The translations under genes and the position numbers were made by a program. The notes beneath the pieces were generated by a model. The model saw only the letters and a program-made list of their open reading frames with translations, was not told the DNA's origin and ran no database searches. This document shows, in pieces, positions 11,926-23,300 of a stretch of 64,000 bases of DNA (its first letter is position 1; each line of letters starts with the position of its first letter). Source of the DNA: Ziziphus jujuba (Eukaryota; Streptophyta; Magnoliopsida; Rosales; Rhamnaceae); the NCBI RefSeq assembly GCF_031755915.1, contig NC_083381.1, positions 6,026,501 to 6,090,500 on the forward strand, read 5' to 3'.

Positions 11926-13661
11926 TATTGATGTGTAAAATCAACTCGCAAGTGCACAAATCGTTTTCAAGTAATAAAGTGGAAAAATAAGGTTGTCGTA
12001 CCCAAGGGATTAAGAATTAAGTACCAAAGATAATTAGATTTTGGTAATATTTGAACTAGCAATTAAGATAGTAATTGAAAATTAAATAAACTAAATTAAA
12101 CAAAAACAAGAAATTAAAATTAGATCAATTTCAAGTAAGAGAGTGAGTTTAATAATTATGAACACTAGGGCATTTGATTTCACCACTAACCATTCCAATT
12201 TAATTACTTAAATATGTGAATTTAATTAACTAGTAATTTTGTTAACCACACTTAATTACAAAATTAATCAAAAGTAGTTTTCACTCACAATTGATAATAT
12301 TCACATAACCTAATTTATTCCTTCCGGTCAATAAATTAAATCATGCAAATTCATTAAGCATAGATTAAGCAAATAATATGGTTGAGACATAACTATTTTC
12401 CAATCAATTAGGCATTCATGTAAATCATTGGAGATCCATAATATTATCCTTTTCCAAGCTGAAATATTATTAAAATCATTCCTTCCTTCCAGCCTATGAA
12501 AGCATTAAGCATACCAATAATTTATTAACAAAACATATTACTAATTAAATAAAACTCAACATATATTAAAATAATTAGACCTTCATAGTTAGGGCTACAT
12601 CATAATCCTAGCTATGAAATTAGTTCATGGCAAAAGTAATTTCAACATCCATAGTTATAAAGAAAAAAAACAATAATGTTCACAATTAAAGAGAAAGAGA
12701 AGAGAATAAAAACTATTGAAGAAATCCTCCTCCAAAAGCTCTCCAAGTCGTAGCCTTCTTCTACAAGCAAACCCACGTCTCTATGCTCCCTCCAAATTCT
12801 TCAATTGATCTTCTAAAACTTTAAAACCTTAGAACCCTTAAGAGATCCTTAGAAACTCCCAAAATTTGATTTGTTTCTATTTAAGCCTCCTAAAAGCTCT
12901 TAAATAACTCTCTAAACTTGTATATCTTCCTTCAATGTGATAGATGCTATATATATAGGACCTTGGGAATCTTTTTTTTCTCTTTATTTTCAATGTAGGA
13001 GTTTTGGAAGATACATTTTTTAGGTCATCAAGAGGGTTTGACGAATTTCATGTGTAAAAAGGAAACTTGATATTACTTGCTCTCTAATACTTTCCTTTTC
13101 TCTAATTCTTTCTAAAAAAAATAGTTAATTAGTCTAATTTACCCTTAATGAAGCATGTGACATGACATATGCCTCATTAATGATAAATTAACCAATTATT
13201 GCCACTTGTCTTTATCTTAGCCCTCAAATTGTCTTAATTTCCTCTTTTGATCAATGGTGGAGATTTAACTAGAATATTTTTTTTTTATAAATTCAAAACT
13301 TTCAATAACGATAACTCTTTACTCGCACCTCAAAATTCAAAATTAATATGATATTTGAAATTGTCAGATTGTGAGGATTCATATGACATCCACTTCCATC
13401 ATGAAATTCCCGACAAAATCTTTACGGAATCTTTAAAGAATCTTTTTGGAATCTTTTCAATACTTGATCCGTTCGAGCTCAAATCTTGCTTCCCACCATA
13501 ATTCGCTCCAAGGAATCCACTTTTATGGTTGTTTTCTTAAAATTCTTCCTCTTTCACCTAGATTAGGAAAAATACATAATCAAGTATCTTTCCATAACAA
13601 ATTAATACAAACTAATAAATATTAAGCTATAAATATGGTATAAAATCATCAATATTTTAGA
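11926..13661. mobile_element. Unclassified 1.7-kb insertion nested in the Tat integrase
   Basis: The same six bases, cctaag, stand at 11920-11925 and 13662-13667. Removing 11926-13667 restores an open integrase frame (SYFLG joined to PLLKCLG), which fixes the boundaries. The next two bases outward differ at one position, so the duplication may have been 8 bp. The outer ends begin tattgatg and contain catcaata, an 8-base inverted match. The insert has no ORF and opens with 'aactcgcaagtgcacaaatcg'-type sequence, which I recall from other plant repeats but cannot assign to a class. Confidence 0.75.
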
Positions 13662-13889
13662 CCTAAGAAGTATGATCTTCTGTAAAGTTCTCCTCTGAGG
13701 ATATAATACTTGGCTAATCTCATTCTTAATTTCCTTACTTTGGATTTATCTGATGGTATTAACTATCAATATATTCAAAGATTGACGTCACCAACTTTTT
13801 TCTTCCATCTGATTAGTTACCGAGAGATTTTATTTCTTGGATATATTTTTTTTCGAAAGATATTCTATGGGGATAATTCTCTTACGATT

Positions 13890-14276
13890 GGTTTAAACTG
13901 AAGATGCTATATTTGTTAGAGCATCCGCATGGTTTTTTTCATCTCTCGGTAGTTGCTTTATCTCGATATCCTTAAATTTTTCGATCAGTTGTTTAACCTT
14001 TTGTAAGTACGCTGCCATAACAGGGTTAGTAGCCGAGAAATTTCCATTTACTTGATTTACCACTAATGCCTAGTCACTATGTATCTTCAATCTCCGTGCT
14101 CCAAACTTATGAGCCAAATTCAACGCTGCAATCAAAGCCTCATACTCTGCCTCATTATTTGAGGCTCGAAATCTAAAATGGAAAGAATGTTCAATGAGCT
14201 CTCTGGTTGGTGTTTTCAGTAGCATTCCTACTCCCAACCCTTTTTGTTTGAAGATCCATCTACGAACAGGTTCCAT
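13890..14276 (-). pseudogene. Tat element second RNase H domain
   Basis: The frame reads LFVDGSSNK, GLGVGMLLKTP, SNNEAEYEALIAALNLA and LKIHSD, then a stop, then ALVVNQVNG and HADALTNIAS. This is the extra RNase H-like domain with D, E and D catalytic positions that characterises Tat elements. It follows the ordinary RNase H at 14291-14736. The stop falls directly after the third acidic residue. Confidence 0.8.
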
Positions 14277-14290
14277 AATTCAAAGCTTCT

Positions 14291-14736
14291 TTACTTGGGC
14301 CCTTCTTGTGACTCTACTTTGGATATTGCAAATTCAGCTATAAAATTGGCTAATATTTGAGATTTAATAGCCAATTTTGGAACATACTCGATCCCGTGAT
14401 CTGCATGTTCCACTGCCCATATTGCAATTTGTCCTGCTAGATTAGGCTTATTTAGCAGAGACCGTATAGGGTATGTTGATACGACCTCCACTTTGTTGCT
14501 TTAGAAGTACAGCTTGATCTTTCGGACCGTCATTACTAATGCTAGTACTAGTTTCTCCACGTTCGTGTATCGGGTGACAAAATTTTGCTGACGTAGAAAA
14601 TTGGATATTGTTTTCTGCCTTCAGTTTTTGTTAATACCAAACTAACTACTTTGTCTGATACTGTAAGGTACAATTGAAGCACGTCTTTGGGATTTGGGTT
14701 CACCAAAAGGGGAGGCGAACTGAGATATTCCTTCAA
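14291..14736 (-). pseudogene. Tat element first RNase H region
   Basis: Two frames cover it: EYLSSPPLLVNPN...VLTKTEGRKQYPIFYVSK (14548-14736) and PNLAGQIAIWAVEHADHG...ANFIAEF (14291-14491). They match the RNase H and connection segment behind a gypsy RT. The gap between them is a frame break. Confidence 0.75.
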
Positions 14737-14873
14737 TTGTTGAAATGTTGTTTTGCATTCGTCGATTCAAACAAAATCTTTACATCCTTTCAGGACGCTG
14801 AAAAATTTATAACTTCTGTCTGAGGACCTTGATATGAATTGGCTTAGAGCTGTGATTCTACCATTCAGTTTCA

Positions 14874-15458
14874 TCACTTCTTTTTGGTCCAAGATGAAGG
14901 CATGTCAATCAGAGCTTTGATTTGTTTCGGATTTGCCTTGATCCCTCTTTGGGTAACAATATGTCCGAGAAACATTCCTCCTGGGACTCCGAAGGTGCAC
15001 TTCGTCGGGTTTAACTTCATCCTGTATTTCTCTAATACATTAAATGTTTGCCTTAAATGATCTAAATGATTTTCGACTTTGGCCAACTTTACAAGCATAT
15101 CATCTATGTACACCTCCATCGTTTTTCCAATTTGATATTTGAACATCTTATTCACCAGTCTCTGATAAGTCGCACCTGCATTGTTAAGTCCAAAAGGCAT
15201 TACCTTATAACAGTATATTCCTCAGTTTGTCATGAATGAAGTCTTCTCTTGATCCTCTGGGTGCATTAGGATTTGATTATACCCTAAATAAGCATCTAAG
15301 AAACTTAGCATCTCATGGCCAGCCATTGCATCTACCAAGGTTTCAAACATCGGGAGAGGAAAACTGTCTTTTAGATAAGCCTTATTCAGGTTAGTAAAGT
15401 CAATGCAGGCTCGCGGCTTTTTGTTCTTTTTCATTACTACCACCACCTTTGCTACCAT
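14874..15458 (-). pseudogene. Tat element reverse transcriptase
   Basis: RACIDFTNLNKAYLKDSFPLP, then FLDAYLGYNQI with the first catalytic aspartate, then MPFGLNNAGATYQRLVN, and YIDDMLVK with the paired catalytic aspartates. A stop near 15221 splits the domain. These are standard Ty3/gypsy RT motifs in the right order. Confidence 0.9.
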
Positions 15459-15826
15459 TTCAGATAATGGATTGTTTGGATGAGTCCATTATCTTCCAGC
15501 TTTTGAATTTCTTCATTGATGATCCGACTTCTTTCAGGGGTGAATTTCCTTCTCTTCTATTTCAATGGCTTGTGATTCGGATCTACATTCAGCTTATGCG
15601 TGATTAATTCTGGATCAATTCCTTCTATGTCTGAAACATCCCAAGTGAAACAGTGTCTTATCTCTTTTAGGAAATTCAAAAGTCATCCTTTTATCTCTTC
15701 AGATAGACTTGCTCCGACTCTGACCTTTTGACTCGGCTTTGTCTCTTCCAGGGCCACTTCTAGGATTGTCTTGGGATTCTCAACTTCATTCACTTCTTCT
15801 GTCGAAATTTTGAGGTTTCATGGTTG

Positions 15827-16465
15827 CTATTTATCTCCATAAGTTTTTCCCTTCATGGTGGCTACATAGCAATTTCGGGTGCTGACTTTGTCACTTTTCA
15901 CGGACACAATTTGGTCTCCAAGATGGAACTTCACCACTTGATGATAAGAAGATGGTACGGCCTCCATTGAATGGATCCAAGGCCTCCCTAAAATAGTGTT
16001 GTATGCTGAATCCGAATCAATTACTATCATTTTTTATAGCACCGTCTTACCCTTGTTGAGAATGGGTATAGTCACTTTCCCCATAACTCGGCTCGTCTCC
16101 CTATTGAATTCGACCAAGTTCATGTCATCGACCTTTTCTATGTTGTCGCTTTTCCACTTCATTTTGTTTAATGTTGATAGGAAAATGATGTTGACTGGAC
16201 TACCTGCATCTACTAAGATTCTGGAGACCAAGTTGTTTGCTATGTCTATTTTAATGATCAGCGGATCATCATGTGGCGTGTGCAGACCTTTCATGTCGTG
16301 ATCCGAGAAAATGATCAAGGGTGATGATTCTAGTTTGGGAGTTTTTCGGCTAGGTGAGCTCACCAATGCCACTTCTGCCTGCTTGATATGCTGCTCTCTT
16401 TCTTTCATCAAAGCCACCGTGGATGGTATTGCTAATGTTATCATATTTTTTCTGAGATTCTTCAT
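15827..16465 (-). pseudogene. Tat element aspartic protease region
   Basis: DPLIIKIDIANNLVSRILVD continues AGSPVNIIF, giving the D-A-G active-site loop of a retropepsin with the hydrophobic strand after it. MIVIDSDSAYNTILGRPWIH (15971-16030) matches the second half of the fold. A stop near 16031-16033 interrupts it. Confidence 0.8.
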
Positions 16466-17888
16466 CTTCCACGTCTTGCTTCTTTCCTTTTGACATGAAT
16501 TCCTTCAAGTATCCTCTCTTGATGAGGGCTTCAATTTCCCACTTCAGTTGTTTGCACTCTATAGTAAGATGACCGTAGTTATTGTGAAAAGCGCAAAATT
16601 TTCCTATGTCTCAGAGTCGAGGATCTGTTGTAATTTTCTTTAGCCATTTCACGTACTTCTTTCCTTCTAAGTGTTCAACCAGTCGTTCAGGAATGACTGT
16701 CAAAGAGTAGTATTTAAAAGGATCACTATCTTTGTCTTGCCTTCTTCTTTCAACTCTTGTTGCCTTTACTTGGAGTCAAGGGGGTTGAGTTGGTTTCTCC
16801 TGAGACAAAGTCTGATCTACCTCCATCACGGGTTCTTCTTTCTCAAATTTCAAGTCCTATCTCATTTCTCCATCTTTCGGTCTTCTTCTAAGTTAGTACT
16901 TCGCCATCCGAGACATTACTTCGATTATTGTTTCGGGTACCCTTTTTATGAGCGATTCGTACATATGATTTTCTCTTAAAAGAACTTTCCTGAAAGCTTC
17001 TATTGCAATTGATTCATTACAGTCTAATATACTGACATTTTCTTTGTTGAATCTTTGTGTGTAAGCCTTCAAGGATTCATTTCTTCCCTGGGTTATTATG
17101 AAAAGATGGTTTGTTTCTTTCTTTACCTTCATGCTTGAAGTAAATTGTGCCCCAAAATGGTTGACGAGTTCTACAAAAGAATGAATCGACTCTGGTTTGA
17201 GACTATCAAACCAGGTCAGCACAGCTCCCTTGAGACTTGTAGCAAAATTTTTACACATTATGGATTCTCTTCTATCATGGGGTAACCCGAGCGGGAACAT
17301 AGCATGATGATACTGTGTCAAATGCTCTAATGGGTCAGACGTACCATCATAAAGATCGAATTTTGGAGGAACGAATCGAGATGGTAGATTTGTCTCGGCT
17401 ATCCATCTGACAAATGGAGTATGCACCAGGTTTGAGACCCATCGTTGGTCAAACTGGGCCACACCTTTCGGTCTCTTGACTTCTTCTTGTACTATTTCTC
17501 TCAAATCTTCTTTTTCTTCCTGATTTGGTTTCTTCATTTTTGAAGTCCCTTCATTCTGGTCGTGTCTCCTTTTTCGTTCTTTATCGTTATGACTATTTAT
17601 GGCGATGCTGCAAAGTGGTTGAGATTTTGATAGTCTATTTTCACGTGACTTGTCTCGACTTACATCTCGCTGCTGTTCTTTTTGTACTTCTTCTCTCCTT
17701 ACTACTGTAAGGGGAAGTAATTGTTGTAGTTGTTGCATCAACTCTTGGTTCACTTTCTGTGTTTGTTCGTACATAGTTGCCATTTCCTGGACTTTTGATT
17801 GGAGCGATTCCACTTCGGTCTATAAAACAAAAATTTGCTTGCCTTGGGTGGGATTATCTTGGGAAGCCATTGCCAAAATCCTCAACAT
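16466..17888 (-). pseudogene. Tat element gag
   Basis: The frame from 16893 to 17813 has a coiled N-terminus, a charged linker and a Retrotrans_gag core (PPKFDLYDGTSDPLEHLTQY, then LKGAVLTWFDSLKP). Further along, about 16520-16600 holds CAFHNNYGHLTIEC, the Tat-type zinc-knuckle variant. The natural start is probably the ATG at 17868-17870 (MASQDNPT) or at 17886-17888. From either, an in-frame TAG at 17820-17822 truncates the protein after about 16-22 residues. A further stop lies at 16893-16895. Confidence 0.8.
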
Positions 17889-17908
17889 GTCTTTTTGTTT
17901 ACTATTTT

Positions 17909-17932
17909 CTCCCCCTACCTGGCACGCCAAAC
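17909..17932 (-). promoter_or_regulatory. Probable primer-binding site of the Tat element
   Basis: Directly inside the 5' LTR the minus strand reads gtttggcgtgccaggtaggg. The TGG start immediately after a CA-ending LTR is the position and form of a tRNA primer site. I could not assign the tRNA from memory. Confidence 0.6.
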
Positions 17933-18630
17933 TGTTGATGCTAAAATTTGAATAGCTTCTAGTTAGGTAAAAAGCTGAAGTGGCAACTGGAATGTACAAT
18001 ATGAAGCTGCAAAATAAGGGATAGAAGAACAAAAGAAACCTTGGCACTGGTGCGGTACCGGCCAAAGGTACTCCGAAGCTCAAGTTAGATTATGAACTCA
18101 CAATTGATGTTTGAACAACTATAATTGATAGTATTATTTTTAGCGTACCTTGAATGGGGGTGCCCTGGTTACCTTTATAACAATTTTTATATGTTTCGAA
18201 CCAATTTGAAGCATATTCTTAGGAGAATTTTGTGGGTTCTGTTGACCCGCTTTGATCCCTATCTAGATGCTGTTTGAAATGATTTTGCGAGATCTTGACC
18301 CATCTTGGTTGGATTCTTTTTTCTTTTAGGATTCAGAAATCTCGGTATTTTCTCATGCATTGTTTTGTTTCTACGCTTCTCTCGGGTTTCAGGTAGTTCT
18401 GTTTTTTACATCGGATCCCGCATTATCATATCTTTCCTTCGAACAATTTGTCTCGACTAATAAGTCCAAAGTTAATTATCTCGGATTTATTGGGCTTTTG
18501 ATCTATGCCATCCCTTTCTTAACCAAGATATTGTAACTATTAGGATATTGCCACTGATGTGGCTGCTTACTAGACGAACTTTGCTGACGTGTCTTGTGAT
18601 GTGTTCCTATTGAATTATTTTACCCGTACA
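17933..18630 (-). repeat. 5' LTR of the Tat element
   Basis: It is bounded by TG...CA on either strand (tgttgatg at 17933, ccgtaca ending at 18630) and matches 5145-5822. The flanking pentamer is ttcct (18631-18635). The same pentamer could not be found convincingly at the other end. Confidence 0.85.
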
Positions 18631-18635
18631 TTCCT

Positions 18636-20200
18636 CAGCAGATAAGGATAAATCTCAACATTGCATTCTATTCGATAATTGTAACCCATTCGAACAAACA
18701 AAACAGAAAATACTCCCATTACCACAAAAAAAGAAAGGAAATACTCCATTCAATTTTCTTGATCACCCAAGAAAAGGATTTTAACTTCAAAATTTTCACT
18801 TTTTTCTCATCCTCCTAGTCCTCACTACGTGATAACATTTTTTATTTTTTTTTTGTCCTGGTTTTAATTTTTTCATTCAAAAGCCAGGCATGAGAAGAAT
18901 AGAAATATGACAAACCACACAAAAATTTAGTAAATAGAAATTATAAAATAATATCACAATCGTAAGCGAAAATTGACAGTTTCACATCCCTTTTATACTC
19001 CTTACTAAATGAACATTAAAACTCAACATCATTTTTTACACCCAAAATGCTTAATTCGTTGACAAAGTAATGGGGCAAACGAACAAAAAGAGATAAAATA
19101 AAAGTATATAGAACCGGGTTTCACTCACAGGCAAATATGAATACACGTTTCAATTAGGTAGATCCACATGGGCAAATTCATAAAAGAAAAGAAAACAAAC
19201 CAACTTGGACACATCAATTAGCAAGTTCTAGCAATGGCCGATTATCAGAAGTCCCATTAATGTGCTAATGCTATTGCTGCTGGCGATGGCAACGTTTCTC
19301 CATCTACTTTATGAATCATATGAATTTTTCTGTAGATTTAAAAGATGTGCAAGCATTAGCAAAGAATTTGTAAGGGGGAGATGTTGTTGGTTTTCGATAT
19401 GAGAAGAAAAAGAAGAAAAACCCTATATGTGATATTAAAAGAAGGAAACCAAAAGCGAAAAATCTGTTATGAAAAAAATTGCCTTATGAGATTCTTCACA
19501 GGAGAACCAAAGTCTCTGGTCCAAAGAAGAAAATGAAAAGTAATTTTTTTTTTCGCGCCTGTGTGTGAAAAGAGTAGTTGGAGCACAATCAATAACCGTA
19601 CTGCGCAATCCAAATGAAAAGGTTTTTTTTTTTTTGTTTTTTTTTTTTTTTGTGTGTTAAAAGAGTAGTTGCCGCACAATCAATAATCATATTGCGCAAT
19701 CCCAAAAATCTCAGACAAGGGATCCGTATCTAGTATACATGAAATTACCATTGTATTCTTGGCATACCATCTTGGAAGGAAAATGAGAAAAATGATAGAG
19801 TTAGGTATTTTCACTATAAACGGCATCATTTTAAAAGTAAATAAAATTAAAAAAAAATCCAAAACAAAATAAAACAAAAAAACACAGAAGATGCAGTCAT
19901 TTTTTAACAATTTTAAACAGTAAAAAAAAAACCAAAACTCATCAGAACTTCTCGTTTATAGCATAGAGAGATAAATAAAGAAAAATGATATCAAGGATAA
20001 AGTGGAAAAGAAGATAAAAAAAGATAAAAGGATAAGATATGACGAAGAGGATTAATTTCAGTGATTTGATATTTTTATTTGTACCAAAATATGAGTTCGA
20101 ATAGTATAAAAAAGAAATTTTTGGATATATTATAATTTAAGTAAATTATTAAAAAAAAAAAAGAAAAACGATAAAGGGTATATATATTATTTATATATAT
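18636..20200. other. Intergenic tract between the Tat element and the NBS-LRR gene
   Basis: No gene seen. It contains poly-T runs and a local tandem duplication (separate entry). 19935-19975 carries the 'cttctcgtttatag' motif also seen near 3920, probably the edge of a small mobile element. Confidence 0.6.
19558..19702. repeat. Tandem duplication of about 90 bp
   Basis: Two units share 'aaaagagtagttg(g/c)' and end gcgcaatcc (about 19558-19612 and 19648-19702). Poly-T of different length separates them. A handful of substitutions distinguish the copies. Confidence 0.75.
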
Positions 20201-20201
20201 C

Positions 20202-20357
20202 AATACACAACATATCATCCAAACGCTTCTTCTTTGTTGTTTGCAAAACAAAGAACTTTCCCCTCGTTTTTGAATATATAAATACACAGCATATTATCCA
20301 AACACTTCTTCTTCTTTGTTGTTTGCAAAACAAAGAACTTTCCCCTCGTTTTTGAAT
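20202..20357 (+). promoter_or_regulatory. Duplicated promoter or 5' leader of the NBS-LRR gene
   Basis: Unit 1 (20202-20275) and unit 2 (20281-20357) both run from 'aatacaca' through 'tttgcaaaacaaagaacttt' to 'cgtttttgaat', a period of 79 bp with few differences. Unit 2 ends 30 bp before the ATG at 20388. TATA-like sequence (tatatatattatttatatat) precedes unit 1. A transcript starting upstream would carry a duplicated leader. Confidence 0.8.
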
Positions 20358-20387
20358 TCCTTAATCTCTACTATACCAAAAAACCCT

Positions 20388-23300
20388 ATGGCTGCAGTAG
20401 TAGGAGAAGCTTTACTCTCTGCTTTCCTTCAGGTGTTGTTTGACAGGATGACTTCCAAGGATGTCCTTAACTTCATCGGGAGAAAGAAACTCAACAACGG
20501 ACTGCTCAAGAAGTTGAAGATTAAGTTGCTGTCAGCTGAGTCGGTGCTGAATGATGCCGAGGAGAAGCAAATGAAAAACCTAGCTGTGAGGAAGTGGCTT
20601 GCTGAGCTCAAGGAAGTAATCGATGATGCAGATGACTTGGTGGATGAGATCAATGTTGAAGCTTTGCGATGCGAGATTGAAGGTGGATCTGGAAGCACCT
20701 CATATCAGGTACTCAATTTCATCACAAATCCATTTACTGCATTTGACAAACAGGAAGTAGAGTCGAGGATAGAGGAAATCCTTAATAGATTGGAATTCAT
20801 ATTGCAAGAAAAGGATATAATTAGCCTCAAAGAAGGTGTGCTAAAAACACCTTCACAAACAACACCTTCAACTTCTGTAGTAGAAGAATCTGCTGTGTAT
20901 GGCAGGGATGATGACAAAAAGTCATCCTTGATTTGTTGCTATCAGATGAAGTTGATGGGAATAAGATCTCTGTGATTCCCATAGTGGGTATGGGCGGTAT
21001 TGGCAAGACCACCCTTGCTCAGCACATTTACAATAATGTTAATGTAAAGAAACATTTTGAGAAGAAAGCATGGGTTAGTGTCTCAGGTGATTTTGATCTT
21101 TTTAGAATCACAAAAGTAATTTTTGAGTCGGTCACATCTACAAACTGTGGTATAACTGACTGGAATCTACTTCAAGAGAAGTTAAAGAAAGAGTTGTCAG
21201 GAAAGAAATTTTTTCTTCGTTTTAGATGATGTTTGGAATGAGGATTATATGGAGTGGGATAAATTGAAAAGTCCTTTTGAAGTTGGAGCATGTGGGCGCA
21301 AAATTATTGTGAAAAAATTGCAAATATGATGGGAGATGTTCGGAATTATAGGCTACAAATAATGTCAGAAGATGATTGTTGGTCGTTATTTGCTAAACAT
21401 GCCTTTGGTAATAAAAAGCTAGGTGCACGTCCTGATTTGGAAGAGATTGGTAGACTTGTTGTTAGAAAGTGTAAAGGTATACCATTAGCAGTAAAAGCAC
21501 TTGGTGGTCTCTTGCGTTCTGAACAAAATCCACAAGAATGGAAAAAGATTCTGAAGAATGATGTATGGGATTCATCTAGGAAAGAACATATTCTTCCGGC
21601 CCTTTGGTTGAGCTATTATTATTTACCTGGACATCTTAAAAGATGTTTTGCCTACTGCTCAATATTTCCAAAGGGTGACGAATTGAACAAACAAGAACTA
21701 ATTTTATTATGGATGGGAGAGAATCTTTTGGAGACCCATAAAAGTATGACCGCAGAAGAAGTTGGAGAGGAGTACTTCAACGATTTGTTATCAAGATCAT
21801 TGTTCCAGTTCGACTACCATTCTGTGGAGCATTGTTATTTTACAATGCATGACCTTGTATATGACTTGGCTAAGTGTGTGTCAGGTGAATCTTACTTTAG
21901 CTTACAGGACAATGTATCAGAAGTCTCAAGCAAGCAGAGTACTTGTCATTTGTCATATTTGCAATACAAATCCGACTATATCAAGAATTTAGAGGATTTT
22001 TGTGATACAAAGACATTGCGCACTCTGCTGTTCAGGAAATTGACTTGGCCATTTGTAGAAAAGGACTTGACGCATCTTCTTGAACAGTTGCCATCAATGC
22101 GATACTTGAGGGTGCTCGACGTAGGTGGAGGTGTCTCAATGCAGGAAAGGCCTCTCATGACAAAGTTGCTCAACTCAACTGCCAATTTGAAGCTGTTACG
22201 ATATCTGAAGTTCGATCATGCTGGAATTAACGAAATACCTAATTCAATTTGTACTTTGTACAATTTACAGACATTAATACTAAGACAACGTGGCATTACT
22301 AGGTTGCCAGATTCAATCGGCAATTTAAAACAGCTAATTTATTTGGACTTAGGTCGTTCTTCAATTGGAAAGATACCAGATCCAATTGGCAATTTGAAAC
22401 ATTTAAGGTATTTGGACTTAAGTCATTCATCGATTGAAGAGATACCTGACACGGTGTGTAATTTGCATGAGTTGCATACAATGAAGTTGTACAGTTGTTA
22501 TAATCTTAAACGTTTGCCAAATAGCATCACAACGCTATTCAACTTGCGCCATCTCAATATTTCCCATGATGAAAATTTCTTCCGCCATATGTTCTGCGGG
22601 ACAGGATTGAGAGAGATGCCACCCCAAATGTGCAAGTTGAAAAATCTGCAAACATTACCAGTGTTTGTCGTAGGAAAAGATAGCGGATCCAATATTAAAG
22701 AGCTGGGTGAGCTTCAACATCTGCAGGGACCTGATCTTCTTATCAAAGGACTTGAGAATGTACTAAATGAGGAAGATGCTTCAGGGGCCAAATTGGAGGA
22801 TAAGAAGCGTATTACTCGACTGGGTTTGTTGTGGATGGGTGATAATGATGATTCGCAGCCAGCACGAGAGGCTTTGGACAGACTCCAGCCGCATACAAAT
22901 CTGAAGGAATTATATATTCGCAGCTATGGAGGTACAAGCTTCCTGCCTTGGGTTGGACACCATTCATTTTTCTGTATAAGATCTGTAAGGCTGTCTGATT
23001 TTAAAACTGTTGTTGGTTGCCTCCACTGGGACAGCTACCTTCCTTGGAATCCCTCTTCATATCTAGATTTAATATGTTGGAGAAGATAGGCAATGAATTT
23101 TATAGTGATAGTGATGGTTCTGTTTCTTCTTCTTCTTCGATCGCTAAACCATTCAAGTCGTTAAAAAACTTGAAATTTTCAGATATGGCAGAGTGGAGGG
23201 AGTGGTCAGTGGTGGAAGTTGAAGGTAACAGAGAAAAAGGTTGTGGAGTTTTCTCAAACCTTAAGGAGCTTCATTTGTCAAACTGTCCGAAGCTAAAAGG

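Larger units (their letters stand above)
5145..18630 (-). mobile_element. Ty3/gypsy LTR retrotransposon, Tat-type, with antisense ORF
   Basis: Two LTR copies in direct orientation (about 5145-5822 and 17933-18630) enclose, read right to left on the minus strand, a probable primer-binding site, gag, protease, RT, RNase H, a second RNase H, integrase, a long spacer and a polypurine tract. A further ORF on the plus strand (6287-8298) lies between integrase and the 3' LTR. The dual RNase H and the antisense ORF are known marks of the Tat lineage (Grande and Retand carry comparable antisense ORFs). The LTRs differ at roughly one base in twelve by eye, so the insertion is not recent. Every coding region carries breaks, so the element is inactive. 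Confidence 0.9.

Noticed and set aside
17820..18083. 87-codon minus-strand ORF beginning MSFGVPLAGTAPVP
   Set aside because: It lies mostly in the 5' LTR and runs into the gag leader. A similar phrase appears in the other LTR (about 5240-5290). It is LTR sequence, not a gene.
5145..18630. Reading the Tat LTR element as an integrated plant virus (caulimovirus-like)
   Set aside because: LTRs, the order protease-RT-RNase H-RNase H-integrase, and the polypurine tract are those of a gypsy retrotransposon. No movement protein or coat-protein motif is present.
20429..20917. Minus-strand ORFs opposite the NBS-LRR coiled coil
   Set aside because: Complement shadows of a strongly supported plus-strand coding region.
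22299..22692. Minus-strand ORFs opposite the LRR region
   Set aside because: Mirror frames of the LRR repeats; no independent support.
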